Positions 56,134 to 64,000 of a stretch of DNA of 64,000 nt are shown here, piece after piece. Below the pieces are notes generated by a model. It worked only from the letters and a program-made list of their open reading frames with translations. It had not been told where the DNA came from and did no database searches. Each line of letters opens with the position of its first letter. The stretch's first letter is position 1. The position numbers were made by a program, and so were the translations under genes. The DNA lies in NCBI RefSeq assembly GCF_030063365.1, contig NZ_JASISY010000007.1:95460-159459 (forward strand). Direction: 5' to 3'. This DNA comes from Cryobacterium sp. PH29-G1 (GTDB lineage Bacteria; Actinomycetota; Actinomycetes; Actinomycetales; Microbacteriaceae).

Positions 56134-57270
56134 GTGACCGACCCCTGGCAAGCCCCCGACGCCCCTGTTCCGCCGCGGTTCGGAGATTACACAACGCCCG
56201 CCTCGCCGTACCAAAGCACCGATCTGGGGCAGGGATGGGCTCCTCCCCCCAAACCGGGATTGATTCCGCTGCGGCCGATCGGATTCGGCACGTTGCTCGG
56301 GGCCTCATTTCAGGTCTTGCGTCGCAATCCGAAAGCTACCTTCGGCAGCGGGCTCATCGTGCAGGCGGCCATCATGCTCGTCACGGTGGTCGTTGTCGGG
56401 CTGGTCACGTTCTGGGCCATTGACCGCATCGATAGCGCGCCGCTCGCCCAGCGTGATGCCGTCACCGCCGGATCGGTCCTGGTCGGTGTGCTGTCGCTGA
56501 TCGTTCCCTTCGGGCTGTCCCTGGTCGGATCTGCGTTGCTGCAGGCGGTCATCGTGCTCGAGGTCGCCCGAGCGACCCTCGGCGAGAAACTGCGACTGGG
56601 CGCGCTGTGGCGCCGGGCGGCGACCCGCTTGTGGCCGCTGACCCTGTGGACCCTGCTGCTGTCCGTCGCGTTGTTCGTCGGCACGGCCGTCGTTGCCGGT
56701 CTCGTCGTACTGTTGGTGGGTGTTGGCGGTGTCGCCGGCATCGTCGCCGCGGTTCTGGTCGGTCTGTTCGGCGGTCTGCTCCTCCTGGCCGCGAGCGCGT
56801 ACCTCTATGCCAAAACCTGTACGGTGCCGAGCTTGATCGTGCTGGAACGACTGGGCGTGCGGGCATCCGTTGTGCGGTCATGGTCGTTGACCCGCGGCTA
56901 TTTCTGGCGCACCCTGGGCCTGCTCCTCCTGGTCGGTTTGATCGTGCAGGTGATCGGCCAGATCGTTTCGACCCCGGTCTCGCTCTTGTCAGGCCTCGGC
57001 ACCGTGCTCGTTGACCCGAACGGCGCCTTCGCCGAGGAATCGACGATCATCAGCCTGATTCTCAGCGTGATCATTGCGATTCCGGTGGCAGCGGTGGCAG
57101 CGGTGGTGCAGTCGGCGGCGATCGCGCTGGTCTACCTCGACCTGCGGATGCGCAAGGAAGGCCTGGACCTGGAACTGGCCCGGTACGTTGAATCGGTCGC
57201 GCAGGGCGGCAACGTACCCGACCCGTATCTGATTCCGACCACGCCCGGCGCTGGACATTCCGCGGCATGA
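56134..57270 (+). CDS. Polytopic membrane protein, Rv3689-like
   Basis: A membrane protein of about 378 residues with six or seven hydrophobic stretches. A proline-rich cytoplasmic N-terminus (TDPWQAPDAPVPPRFGDY) leads into the first segment. The GDPD-membrane-like pattern (VLERLGVRASVVRSWSLTRG) is seen. Function unknown. I choose the GTG at 56134, since the 9 residues before it look unlike the family start. The stop overlaps the DUF4129 start (ATGA). Confidence 0.78.
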   Translation: MTDPWQAPDAPVPPRFGDYTTPASPYQSTDLGQGWAPPPKPGLIPLRPIGFGTLLGASFQVLRRNPKATFGSGLIVQAAIMLVTVVVVGLVTFWAIDRIDSAPLAQRDAVTAGSVLVGVLSLIVPFGLSLVGSALLQAVIVLEVARATLGEKLRLGALWRRAATRLWPLTLWTLLLSVALFVGTAVVAGLVVLLVGVGGVAGIVAAVLVGLFGGLLLLAASAYLYAKTCTVPSLIVLERLGVRASVVRSWSLTRGYFWRTLGLLLLVGLIVQVIGQIVSTPVSLLSGLGTVLVDPNGAFAEESTIISLILSVIIAIPVAAVAAVVQSAAIALVYLDLRMRKEGLDLELARYVESVAQGGNVPDPYLIPTTPGAGHSAA

Positions 57271-57986
57271 CCCCCCAGGGCCTGGCGCAGATCGGAATGT
57301 TGATCGGCCCCGTGGTCGACCGCGTCCCGTTGCGCGCGCCGGGTGAGGTGCCGGTGGATCCCGATGCACCGACGGCCCGAAAGTGGTTGCGCGAGGAACT
57401 CGCCAAGGCACCCTACGAAGCGGCCAGGCCGACCTGGTTCGACCGCGCATCGCAGGGATTCTTCGACTGGATCAACTCGTTGAGCATCGGCGGCGACGGT
57501 GGCCTGCGCAACTGGCTCCCGGTGGTCGCGGTCGTTCTGGTGCTCGCCGCCCTCGTGGCGGGCTGGCTGCTGTTCGGCGCTCCCAAACTCGCGCGGCGAC
57601 GCCGGGCCGACAGCGACCTGTTCGGCACGATCGACCAGCGCAGCAGCGCCGAGATGCGCACCGCGGCCAGCGCTGCGGCCAGCCGCGGCGACTGGAGTCT
57701 GGCCTGCGAGGAAATCTTTCGTGCCCTGGCCCGCGGCCTCGCCGAACGCACGGTGCTCTCCGTCACGCCCGGCACGACCGCGCACGACTTCGCGGCTCGG
57801 GCCCGCCTGGCTTTTCCCGCGATGGGCCCGGCGCTGTCGAGCGCGGCGGACACCTTCGACCGGGTGCGCTACCTCGAGCAGACCGCTCTCGAGTCCGACT
57901 TCCGGGCCCTCGCCGCGCTGGAGGCCGAGCTGCGCACGGCCGCGCCCGTCGCCCTCGCCCCGCTGACCGACGCAGGCCGGTCATGA
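57267..57986 (+). CDS. DUF4129 domain membrane protein
   Basis: A 239-residue protein with one membrane segment (about residues 88-110) and a C-terminal cytoplasmic DUF4129 domain (ASRGDWSLACEEIFRALARG near 135-154). The domain is related to transglutaminase-associated regions and is common beside MoxR and DUF58 genes. Function is unknown. ATGA overlaps join it to both neighbours (57267-57270 and 57983-57986). Confidence 0.85.
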   Translation: MTPQGLAQIGMLIGPVVDRVPLRAPGEVPVDPDAPTARKWLREELAKAPYEAARPTWFDRASQGFFDWINSLSIGGDGGLRNWLPVVAVVLVLAALVAGWLLFGAPKLARRRRADSDLFGTIDQRSSAEMRTAASAAASRGDWSLACEEIFRALARGLAERTVLSVTPGTTAHDFAARARLAFPAMGPALSSAADTFDRVRYLEQTALESDFRALAALEAELRTAAPVALAPLTDAGRS

Positions 57987-59347
57987 CCGCGACGAGACTC
58001 CATATAGCAGCGGATGCCGCTGCCCCCGGCAGCGCTGAGTCCGGTCGCCCTGAGTCCGGCCGCGCTGAGTCCGGCCGTTCTGGCTCTGCCGTGACAACGG
58101 TGGCGACGCCGACCCTGCGCGCCTGGCTGCATCGCTCCTCGTTCTGGATCATCACCTCCATCGCAATCGTGGCCATCGCGATTGTCAGCATGCTGATTTC
58201 CGGCGGTGCCCAGGCGACGGGCCGCGCCCTGGCCGGGGACAGCCCTTCCCCGGCCGGATCGATGGCGCTCGTCGAGGTGCTCCGCGAGCAGGGTGTCACG
58301 GTGACGCTGGCCGATTCGCTGACCGAGGTGCGCGCCGCTGCGGGCGATAATTCGACCGTGCTCCTCTACGACGCGAACGACTACCTCGATGCCGACCAGC
58401 TGACCGAGCTGGCCGACCTGGCCGCGCACACCGTGGTCGTTGCGCCCAGTTTTCTAGCCCTGCAGGCCCTGGCCCCAACCGTGGGCTTCGGCGGCGTCTC
58501 CGAAGCGGAGTCGCTCAGCGCCGACTGCTCCGTACCGGCCGTCAACCGCGCCGAGCAGATAGTGCCGGGCGGGGACACCCTCTCGATTCCGCAGAAGAAC
58601 GCGCATCCGCTCGTCACGGGTTGCTTTGCCAGCGGCACCGACAAATTCTCCCTGGTTCAGGTGGAGAATGACACGACCGGCGGCATCGTCACACTGGTGC
58701 CGGATGCACGAGTCTTCAACAACGAAAACGTGAGCGGCTACGGCAATGCGGCGCTCGCCCTCGGGCTTCTCGGGCCCAGCGACTCACTGGTGTGGTATCT
58801 GCCCACCCTCGCCGACCTCCCCCGCACCGGACCGCCCTCCCTGGCCGACTTGACGCCGGGCTGGGTGACTCCCGTGCTGCTGCTGCTCGTACTCACGACG
58901 CTCGCCGCCGCCGTCTGGCGCGGCCGCCGCTTCGGCCCGCTCGTGTCCGAGAACCTGCCGGTCACCGTGAAGGCGAGCGAGACCATGGAAGGGCGCGCGC
59001 GGCTGTATGCGCGCGGCAACGCGCGGCTGCGGGCCCTCGACGCGCTGCGCGTGGGTTCTGTGCAACGCCTCGCCCGCACCGTCGGCCTTGGCCGACTGGC
59101 TCACCTCGACGAGGTCATCGGCTCGGTCGCCGCGATCACCGGCAGCGCCCCGAGTGAGGTGCGGCGGGTTGTGGTCGACGCGGTCCCCGCATCGGATGCG
59201 CAGCTGGTGGCGCTGTCCGATTCTCTGCAAGCTCTCGAACGCGCGACCAGCCGGGCTGCGGGCACCGCGACGGCACCGCACCCGGAAGCGCCGGCATCCG
59301 CTTCACCCGACTTTGATTCTCCTCCAGCCGAAAGAATGGACCCATGA
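57983..59347 (+). CDS. DUF4350 domain membrane protein
   Basis: A 454-residue protein with membrane segments at about residues 46-66 and 290-310. Between them is a DUF4350 domain outside the cytoplasm (LVEVLREQGVTVTLADSLTE, then YDANDYLDADQLTEL). The N-terminal tail has AESGR-type repeats encoded by 15-bp DNA units (58034-58078). The function is unknown; the neighbour set suggests a role with the MoxR ATPase. The start overlaps the DUF4129 stop and the stop overlaps the moxR start. Confidence 0.85.
   Translation: MTATRLHIAADAAAPGSAESGRPESGRAESGRSGSAVTTVATPTLRAWLHRSSFWIITSIAIVAIAIVSMLISGGAQATGRALAGDSPSPAGSMALVEVLREQGVTVTLADSLTEVRAAAGDNSTVLLYDANDYLDADQLTELADLAAHTVVVAPSFLALQALAPTVGFGGVSEAESLSADCSVPAVNRAEQIVPGGDTLSIPQKNAHPLVTGCFASGTDKFSLVQVENDTTGGIVTLVPDARVFNNENVSGYGNAALALGLLGPSDSLVWYLPTLADLPRTGPPSLADLTPGWVTPVLLLLVLTTLAAAVWRGRRFGPLVSENLPVTVKASETMEGRARLYARGNARLRALDALRVGSVQRLARTVGLGRLAHLDEVIGSVAAITGSAPSEVRRVVVDAVPASDAQLVALSDSLQALERATSRAAGTATAPHPEAPASASPDFDSPPAERMDP
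58034..58078. repeat. Three 15-bp tandem units at the start of the DUF4350 gene
   Basis: GCTGAGTCCGGTCGC, CCTGAGTCCGGCCGC and GCTGAGTCCGGCCGT follow without gaps and encode (A/P)ESGR-type pentapeptides in a disordered cytoplasmic tail. Confidence 0.85.
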
Positions 59348-60393
59348 CGACTCCCGCAACGCCCACCCCGCCCACTGACTCGCCCGCCGTCGCGCTGTCG
59401 TCGATGGCATTTTCCGCTTCCGAGCCGTTGGGGCTGGAGGATTCCGCCGCCCTGCGCGCCGCGCTCAACCGGGTGCGCACCGAGGTAGGCAAGGCTGTCG
59501 TTGGGCAGGACGGCGCGGTCACCGGGCTGATCATCGCGCTGCTCGCTCGCGGCCACGTGCTGCTTGAGGGCGTGCCCGGTGTCGCCAAAACCCTGCTCGT
59601 GCGCACGCTCAGCCAGGCGTTGAGTCTCGACACCAAGCGTATTCAGTTCACGCCGGACCTGATGCCGGGAGACGTGACGGGCTCGCTCATCTACGACGCC
59701 CGTGCGGGCGAGTTTGAGTTTCGGCAGGGTCCGGTGTTCACCAACATCATGCTCGCCGATGAGATCAACCGCACGCCGCCGAAAACGCAGTCCGCGCTGC
59801 TCGAGGCGATGGAGGAGCGGCAGGTCAGCGTTGACGGCGAGACGTTGAAACTGCCGGAACCGTTCATCGTGGCCGCGACCATGAACCCGATCGAATACGA
59901 GGGTACCTACACACTGCCCGAGGCGCAGCTTGACCGGTTTCTGCTCAAGCTCGTGCTCGACGTGCCGCAGCGCGTCGACGAGATCGAGGTGCTGCGTCGC
60001 CACGCCGCCGGGTTCAATCCGCGCGACCTGGCCGGCGCCGGCGTGCACGCGGTGCTCGGTGCGGCCGAACTCGCGGCGGCCCAGGCGGCGGTAGCGCGCG
60101 TGGGATCCAGCGCGGATGTGCTCGCCTACATCGTCGATCTGGCCCGCGCCACGCGCACCAGCCCCTCGGTCAAGCTCGGCGTCAGTCCCCGCGGCACGAC
60201 CGCTCTGCTGGCCGCCACCAAAGCGTGGGCCTGGCTGAGCGGGTACGACTCGATCACCCCCGACCACGTGCAGGCGATGGTGTTGCCGGTCTGGCGGCAC
60301 CGCGTGCAGTTACGCCCCGAGGCCGAATTGGAGGGTGTCTCGGTGGATGCCATTCTGCGTGGCGTTATGCAGCAGGTTCAGGTTCCGATCTAA
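59344..60393 (+). CDS. MoxR family AAA+ ATPase
   Basis: A 349-residue ATPase. Walker A is EGVPGVAKT (about residues 74-82), Walker B is MLADEINR (about 136-143), sensor 1 is AATMNPIEYEG and the C-terminal lid follows. MoxR proteins act as chaperone-like remodelling ATPases for a DUF58/VWA partner, which here is the next gene. In M. tuberculosis the equivalent is moxR2 (Rv3692). The start overlaps the DUF4350 stop (ATGA). Confidence 0.92.
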   Translation: MTTPATPTPPTDSPAVALSSMAFSASEPLGLEDSAALRAALNRVRTEVGKAVVGQDGAVTGLIIALLARGHVLLEGVPGVAKTLLVRTLSQALSLDTKRIQFTPDLMPGDVTGSLIYDARAGEFEFRQGPVFTNIMLADEINRTPPKTQSALLEAMEERQVSVDGETLKLPEPFIVAATMNPIEYEGTYTLPEAQLDRFLLKLVLDVPQRVDEIEVLRRHAAGFNPRDLAGAGVHAVLGAAELAAAQAAVARVGSSADVLAYIVDLARATRTSPSVKLGVSPRGTTALLAATKAWAWLSGYDSITPDHVQAMVLPVWRHRVQLRPEAELEGVSVDAILRGVMQQVQVPI

Positions 60394-60395
60394 CA

Positions 60396-61703
60396 ATGAC
60401 GCTCAGTGGACGGTTCGTTTTTCTCGTTGCTCTTGGCATCGTGCCCATCGTGGTGTTCGGGCCAACGGCCGAAGCGGCTACCGGTGTGCTCGGGGCATGG
60501 CTGCTGCTCGTGCTCGCACTCGGCAGCCTCGACCTCGCCCTGGCGGCCTCGCCGCGTGCCGTGACAGTGCAGCGGATGCTGCCAGCGCGGGTGCGGCTCG
60601 GCGAAACGGTCACGAGCGAGCTGTACCTGACCAATACCGGTCGCCGTCGTCTGCTGGCCACGGTGCGGGATGCCTGGCAGCCCTCGGCCGGTGCCGGACG
60701 CAATCGCAGCCGGGTCGTACTCGGTCCCGGGGAACGACGTCGCATTGCCCTGGTGCTCGTTCCCCTTCGGCGCGGGGAACGTCGGGTGGAACAGGTGACC
60801 GTGCGGTCGAGCGGACCGTTGGGCCTGTGGAGCCGTCAGGCGACGCTCAACGCGCCGGGGCGCATCCGGGTATTGCCGCCGTTTCATTCCCGCAAGCACC
60901 TGCCCTCCAGAATCTCGCGGCTCAAGGAGCTCGATGGGCGCACGAGCGTGATGGTGCGCGGGCAGGGTACCGAGTTCGATTCCCTGCGCGAGTATGTGCG
61001 CGGTGACGATGTGCGCTCGATCGACTGGCGGGCAACGGCCAGGCGCAACGACGTGATGGTGCGCACCTGGCGGCCGGAACGGGATCGGCGCGTGGTCATC
61101 CTGCTGGATACCGGGCGCACCTCGGCCGCCCGCGTGAACAATGAGCCACGCCTGGATACCGCCTTCGAGGCCGCCTTGCTGCTGGCCGCCCTCGCCTCAG
61201 TCGCCGGCGACCGAGTGGATTTTCTCGCGTTCGATCGACGGGTACGCGGCCGGGTGCAGGGCGCCAGCGGAGCGGCATTGCTCTCCCAGATGGTCGATTC
61301 CATGGCCATGATCGAACCGGAACTCATCGAGATGGACTGGGCGGCGGTTCCCGGCCAGGTGCGCTCCATCACGAGCCAACACGCCCTGATCGTGGTGCTC
61401 ACCTCGATCGATGCTGCGGGAGCGTCGACGGGGCTGTTATCGGTGCTGTCCCAGCTCACCAAACGTCACACCGTGGTCGTGGCTTCCGTGCTCGACCCGG
61501 CTACGGTCGAGGCAGCGACCGCCCGCAGCGGACGCGACGAGATCTACCGCGCGGCAGCCGCGGAACGGGCCCTGCTCGATGTGGCACGCGTATCGGCCGC
61601 CATCCGCCAGCTGGGAGCGGATGTTCTCACTGCCTCGCCCGCGCAGCTTCCACCGGCCCTGGCTGACCGGTACATCGCGTTGAAGGCCGCCGGCCGGCTC
61701 TGA
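60396..61703 (+). CDS. DUF58 domain protein, VWA-like MoxR partner
   Basis: A 435-residue protein. Two membrane segments lie at about residues 8-28 and 30-50, followed by beta strands and a VWA-like DUF58 domain with the signature LREYVRGDDVRSIDW near residue 200. A VVILLDTGRTSA segment resembles a MIDAS loop (DxxxS partly kept). Such proteins bind MoxR and may act in envelope or surface assembly. It starts 2 bases after the moxR stop (stop TAA, then C, then AATG). Confidence 0.88.
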   Translation: MTLSGRFVFLVALGIVPIVVFGPTAEAATGVLGAWLLLVLALGSLDLALAASPRAVTVQRMLPARVRLGETVTSELYLTNTGRRRLLATVRDAWQPSAGAGRNRSRVVLGPGERRRIALVLVPLRRGERRVEQVTVRSSGPLGLWSRQATLNAPGRIRVLPPFHSRKHLPSRISRLKELDGRTSVMVRGQGTEFDSLREYVRGDDVRSIDWRATARRNDVMVRTWRPERDRRVVILLDTGRTSAARVNNEPRLDTAFEAALLLAALASVAGDRVDFLAFDRRVRGRVQGASGAALLSQMVDSMAMIEPELIEMDWAAVPGQVRSITSQHALIVVLTSIDAAGASTGLLSVLSQLTKRHTVVVASVLDPATVEAATARSGRDEIYRAAAAERALLDVARVSAAIRQLGADVLTASPAQLPPALADRYIALKAAGRL

Positions 61704-61793
61704 TTCGGGATATTTGCCTCGGAAGATTGCCGGGGCGAGGCCGGGTGCGCCGCTTGTGCTGCTGGTGCTGCTGGTGGCGCTTGTGGCGCCGCT

Positions 61794-62789
61794 TTAGGCG
61801 CCGTAAATCCGTGTGCTGCCGGCCTCGAACTCGCTCAGGTCGCCGGTTTCGCCGGCGCGGGTGGCACGGCCACCGAGCACGATCATGTAGGTGAGGAAGG
61901 CGCCGAGGGCGACGGCACCGATGCCGATCTTCACCGGCCACGGCCACGGCTGTGGGGTGACAAAACCCTCGATGATGCCCGACACCAGCAGTACGAAGAC
62001 GAGGCCGATGGCCACGGTGAACAGCGCCCGGCCGTCCTCGGCGAGGGCCTGCCCTCGCGTGCGCGCACCCGGTGCAATCCAGGCCCAGAAGATGAGCAGC
62101 CCACCGGCCGCAGCAACGAAAACCGCGGTGAGTTCGAGCATCCCGTGCGGCGCGATGTAGAGAAAGAACACATCGCCCTTGTCGTAGGCGAACATAACCG
62201 CGGCGGTCGTGCCGATCCCCATGGCGTTTTGCAGAATGATGTACGGAACGTAGACGCCGACGATGCCGAAGGCGATGCATTGGGCAGCGATAAAGGCGTT
62301 GTTGGTCCAGACCGCGCCCGCGAAGGATGCTGCGGGGTTGGTGGAGTAGTAGCCGACGAAGTCCTCGTTGGCCAACTGCGCCAGCTGCGCATCCGTTCCG
62401 ATGTTGGCCAGCACCCTCGGGTCGTTGTAGGCCCAGACCGCGTACAGGCCGGCGACAACGGCGGTCACCACCGCAACGGCGAGGGTGAGCCAGCGCAGCC
62501 GGTACAGGGCGGCGGGTAGCTGGGCGACGAAGAACCGAGGAATCTGCGCCAGCACGTTGGCGCTCACCCCGGTGAACCGCAGCCGAGCTCGAGACAACCC
62601 GACCGATAAACGATCACCCTCGAGAGTCGACCCGGCAGTTGATTTCATAGCGGACAGCTGGGTGGCCCCGGCCTGGTAGCGCTCGATGAGTTCATCGGAC
62701 TGGGCACCACTCAACCGCCGCCGAGCCCCGAGCTCGGTCAGGCGGTCCCAGTCGGCGCGATGCGCCGCCGTATATGCGTCTAGATCCAT
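61794..62789 (-). CDS. SpoIIM/DUF95-like membrane protein
   Basis: A 331-residue protein with about six or seven membrane segments after a 100-residue N-terminal helical region (MDLDAYTAAHRADWDRLTEL). The family is named after sporulation protein SpoIIM, but this organism type does not sporulate, so the role differs. I choose the ATG at 62789; a TTG 9 bases upstream is the other option. TACTAT sits 8 bases before the ATG, so initiation may be leaderless. It is divergent from the RDD gene and convergent with the DUF58 gene, as Rv3694c is in M. tuberculosis. Confidence 0.85.
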   Translation of the reverse strand: MDLDAYTAAHRADWDRLTELGARRRLSGAQSDELIERYQAGATQLSAMKSTAGSTLEGDRLSVGLSRARLRFTGVSANVLAQIPRFFVAQLPAALYRLRWLTLAVAVVTAVVAGLYAVWAYNDPRVLANIGTDAQLAQLANEDFVGYYSTNPAASFAGAVWTNNAFIAAQCIAFGIVGVYVPYIILQNAMGIGTTAAVMFAYDKGDVFFLYIAPHGMLELTAVFVAAAGGLLIFWAWIAPGARTRGQALAEDGRALFTVAIGLVFVLLVSGIIEGFVTPQPWPWPVKIGIGAVALGAFLTYMIVLGGRATRAGETGDLSEFEAGSTRIYGA

Positions 62790-62806
62790 CTGGTTCAATA
62801 GTAGAC

Positions 62807-63673
62807 ATGAAGGAGACCGCGCGTCCCATCGATCGTGCCGACAGCCGCGACACCGATTCGAACCGTGACGATGAACTCGTTACCGGCGAGGCGGTCGCGC
62901 TCGATGTGCGGCCGGCCAGCATCATCCTGCGCGCCGCCGGATCGATCATTGACACGCTCGCCTACGTGGCCTTGTACCTGCTGCTGCTTCTGGCCTACTT
63001 TTTGAGTGTGGCGGATTCTGCCGATCCTGCGCTCACCCAGGCCTTTTCGATCGTCGCTCTGGTTTTCGCCCTGCTGATCGTGCCCGTGCTGGTCGAGACA
63101 CTCGCCCACGGACGGTCCTTGGGCAAGCTCGCCGTCGGTGCCCGCATCGTGCGGGACGACGGTGGAGCCATCTCCCTGCGCCACGCATTCATCCGCGCCC
63201 TGACTGGCCTGCTCGAGATCATCATGACCCTTGGAGGGCTGGCCGCGATTACCGCTCTGCTCAACGGCCGCTCCAAACGCCTAGGCGATCTTCTCGCCGG
63301 TACCTACAGCCAGCACGAGCGTGTGCCGCGTAATCGTGAGATCCCGCGCCCGCTTCCCGAGGCGCTACGGCCTTGGTCACAGACCGTCGATATCGCCCGT
63401 CTGCCGGACCGACTCGCGCGTCGCGTCGCGCAATACCTTCGCCAGTCGTCTCACCTGACGCCTCAGACCCGGCAACGGTTGGCGGAATCGCTCGCCGCCG
63501 AGGTCACACCGTACGTTTCGCCTCTGCCCGATGCCCCGGCGGAATTCTTTCTCGTCGCAGTCGCTGCGGTGCGCCGCGAACGCGAGTACACCGCGCTACT
63601 CCTTGAACGTGAGCGCCTCGCGCGCCTCGCGCCGGTCCTCACGGGCCTCCCGCACGGCTTCCCCAACCGCTAG
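62807..63673 (+). CDS. RDD family membrane protein
   Basis: A 288-residue protein. The RDD domain (about residues 40-160) has two or three membrane segments, with ASIILRAAGSIIDTLAYV near the start and HGRSLGKLAVGARIVRDDGG in the middle. A long cytoplasmic C-terminal region (about 175-288) is charged and helical. The role of RDD proteins is unclear; some transport ions. I choose the ATG at 62807 over an in-frame start 33 bases upstream. It is divergent from the SpoIIM-like gene by 17 bases. Confidence 0.85.
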   Translation: MKETARPIDRADSRDTDSNRDDELVTGEAVALDVRPASIILRAAGSIIDTLAYVALYLLLLLAYFLSVADSADPALTQAFSIVALVFALLIVPVLVETLAHGRSLGKLAVGARIVRDDGGAISLRHAFIRALTGLLEIIMTLGGLAAITALLNGRSKRLGDLLAGTYSQHERVPRNREIPRPLPEALRPWSQTVDIARLPDRLARRVAQYLRQSSHLTPQTRQRLAESLAAEVTPYVSPLPDAPAEFFLVAVAAVRREREYTALLLERERLARLAPVLTGLPHGFPNR

Positions 63674-63918
63674 CCGACTGCCGGGTGCCGCACCGCCCAT
63701 CGGGGGCCTGAGGCCAGCCCCTGTCCCGCGCATGCGCCATCCCCCGTTCCTCGTGCCGTGTGTCTGGTTGGCGGGGTACCGGGCTGTCGAGTTATGCCAT
63801 TGTCTGAGCTGAGGAGTGGACATTCCACCGACCCGCAGAATCTCGTCCTGGTCCTGGACTTGGCCGGCTGGATGCGTTGCAGTGTGCGTTGGAGGATGCG
63901 TGTCGGGTTAACGAGAAA

Positions 63919-63936
63919 GGCCACCCGTGGGTGGCC
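63919..63936. repeat. Stem-loop GGCCACCC-GT-GGGTGGCC
   Basis: A perfect 8-bp stem with a 2-base loop. The core GCCACCC...GGGTGGC recurs at 63983-64000. Both sit at the right window edge; they may mark a terminator pair or a repeat element that continues outside. Confidence 0.6.
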
Positions 63937-63982
63937 GTGGTGGGGCATGCGGTCGCGCGTGGGGTGGTGTTAAAGCAGAATA

Positions 63983-64000
63983 GCCACCCCGGGGGGTGGC
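63983..64000. repeat. Stem-loop GCCACCCC-GG-GGGGTGGC at the window edge
   Basis: A perfect 8-bp stem with a 2-base loop, cut at or just past the window end. It shares its core with the stem at 63919-63936. Confidence 0.6.

Larger units (their letters stand above)
63674..64000. other. Right-edge region without an assigned gene
   Basis: No known gene was recognised here. An open plus-strand frame starts after a stop near 63807 and runs off the edge (readable as ...LDALQCALEDACRVNEKGHP...), but it has no good start and no family I recognise. It could be a fragment or a gene that continues past the window. Two hairpins lie at 63919-63936 and 63983-64000. Confidence 0.4.

Overview
This window is high-GC, gene-dense actinobacterial chromosome, most likely from the family Microbacteriaceae; a cold-adapted genus such as Cryobacterium is possible but cannot be fixed from the sequence alone. 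The evidence is the gene content: a fused 2-oxoglutarate decarboxylase/dehydrogenase (Kgd type), GuaB1, WhiB1, PdtaS, a SigH/RsrA pair, MtrA-MtrB-LpqB, an Rv3235-like gene beside secA, and mycothiol-type redox control. No rRNA, tRNA, CRISPR array, insertion sequence, prophage or plasmid feature was recognised, so this is mainly core chromosome.

Layout. 1-4.8 kb: a partial amidase, a short-chain dehydrogenase (SDR), then a leftward run of PRPP-binding transferase, S51-type peptidase, uracil-DNA glycosylase and acetyltransferase genes. 4.9-13.3 kb: a propionate and acetate block. The 2-methylcitrate cycle genes prpD-prpB-prpC and a GntR/FCD regulator run left, and an acyl-CoA synthetase (prpE type), a DUF485 protein and an ActP-type symporter run right, from an intergenic region with two TGTATACA palindromes. 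13.5-18.2 kb: an SDR, an acyltransferase, and the methionine genes metY and metX separated by two perfect hairpins. 18.3-21.5 kb: a sensor kinase, an odd membrane partner and a LuxR-type response regulator. 21.5-26 kb: an MFS exporter, a 519-bp gene-free region with a 160-bp tetranucleotide tract and a palindromic repeat, a thiamine-binding protein, a GT87-like membrane glycosyltransferase and nnrD. 26-34 kb: two CNNM/CBS membrane proteins, guaB1, and kgd.

34-56 kb: a block whose gene set matches, from memory, the M. tuberculosis Rv3219-Rv3246c region. It holds rsrA-sigH, aroA-rsgA, bcp, whiB1, pdtaS, a SAF/CpaE-like module of unknown role, an Rv3235-like gene, secA, hpf, comF-like, lpqB, mtrB and mtrA. 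56-63.7 kb: a second conserved set (membrane protein, DUF4129, DUF4350, MoxR, DUF58, a divergent SpoIIM-like gene and RDD) that matches Rv3689-Rv3695, including the reversed SpoIIM-like gene. Many neighbours overlap by 4 bp (ATGA or GTGA), which implies coupled translation.

The most unusual signals are not genes. A 9-base word, GCATCCGYT, occurs about 32 times on both strands by hand count, far above a rough composition estimate, and one inverted pair forms a perfect hairpin after prpC. A palindromic GC-rich element recurs at three intergenic sites. Another inverted and direct repeat cluster lies at 1.9-2.0 kb. Four separate genes carry 15-bp in-frame tandem repeats. At least eight genes have a TAnnnT hexamer 6-7 bases before the start codon, as expected for leaderless transcripts.
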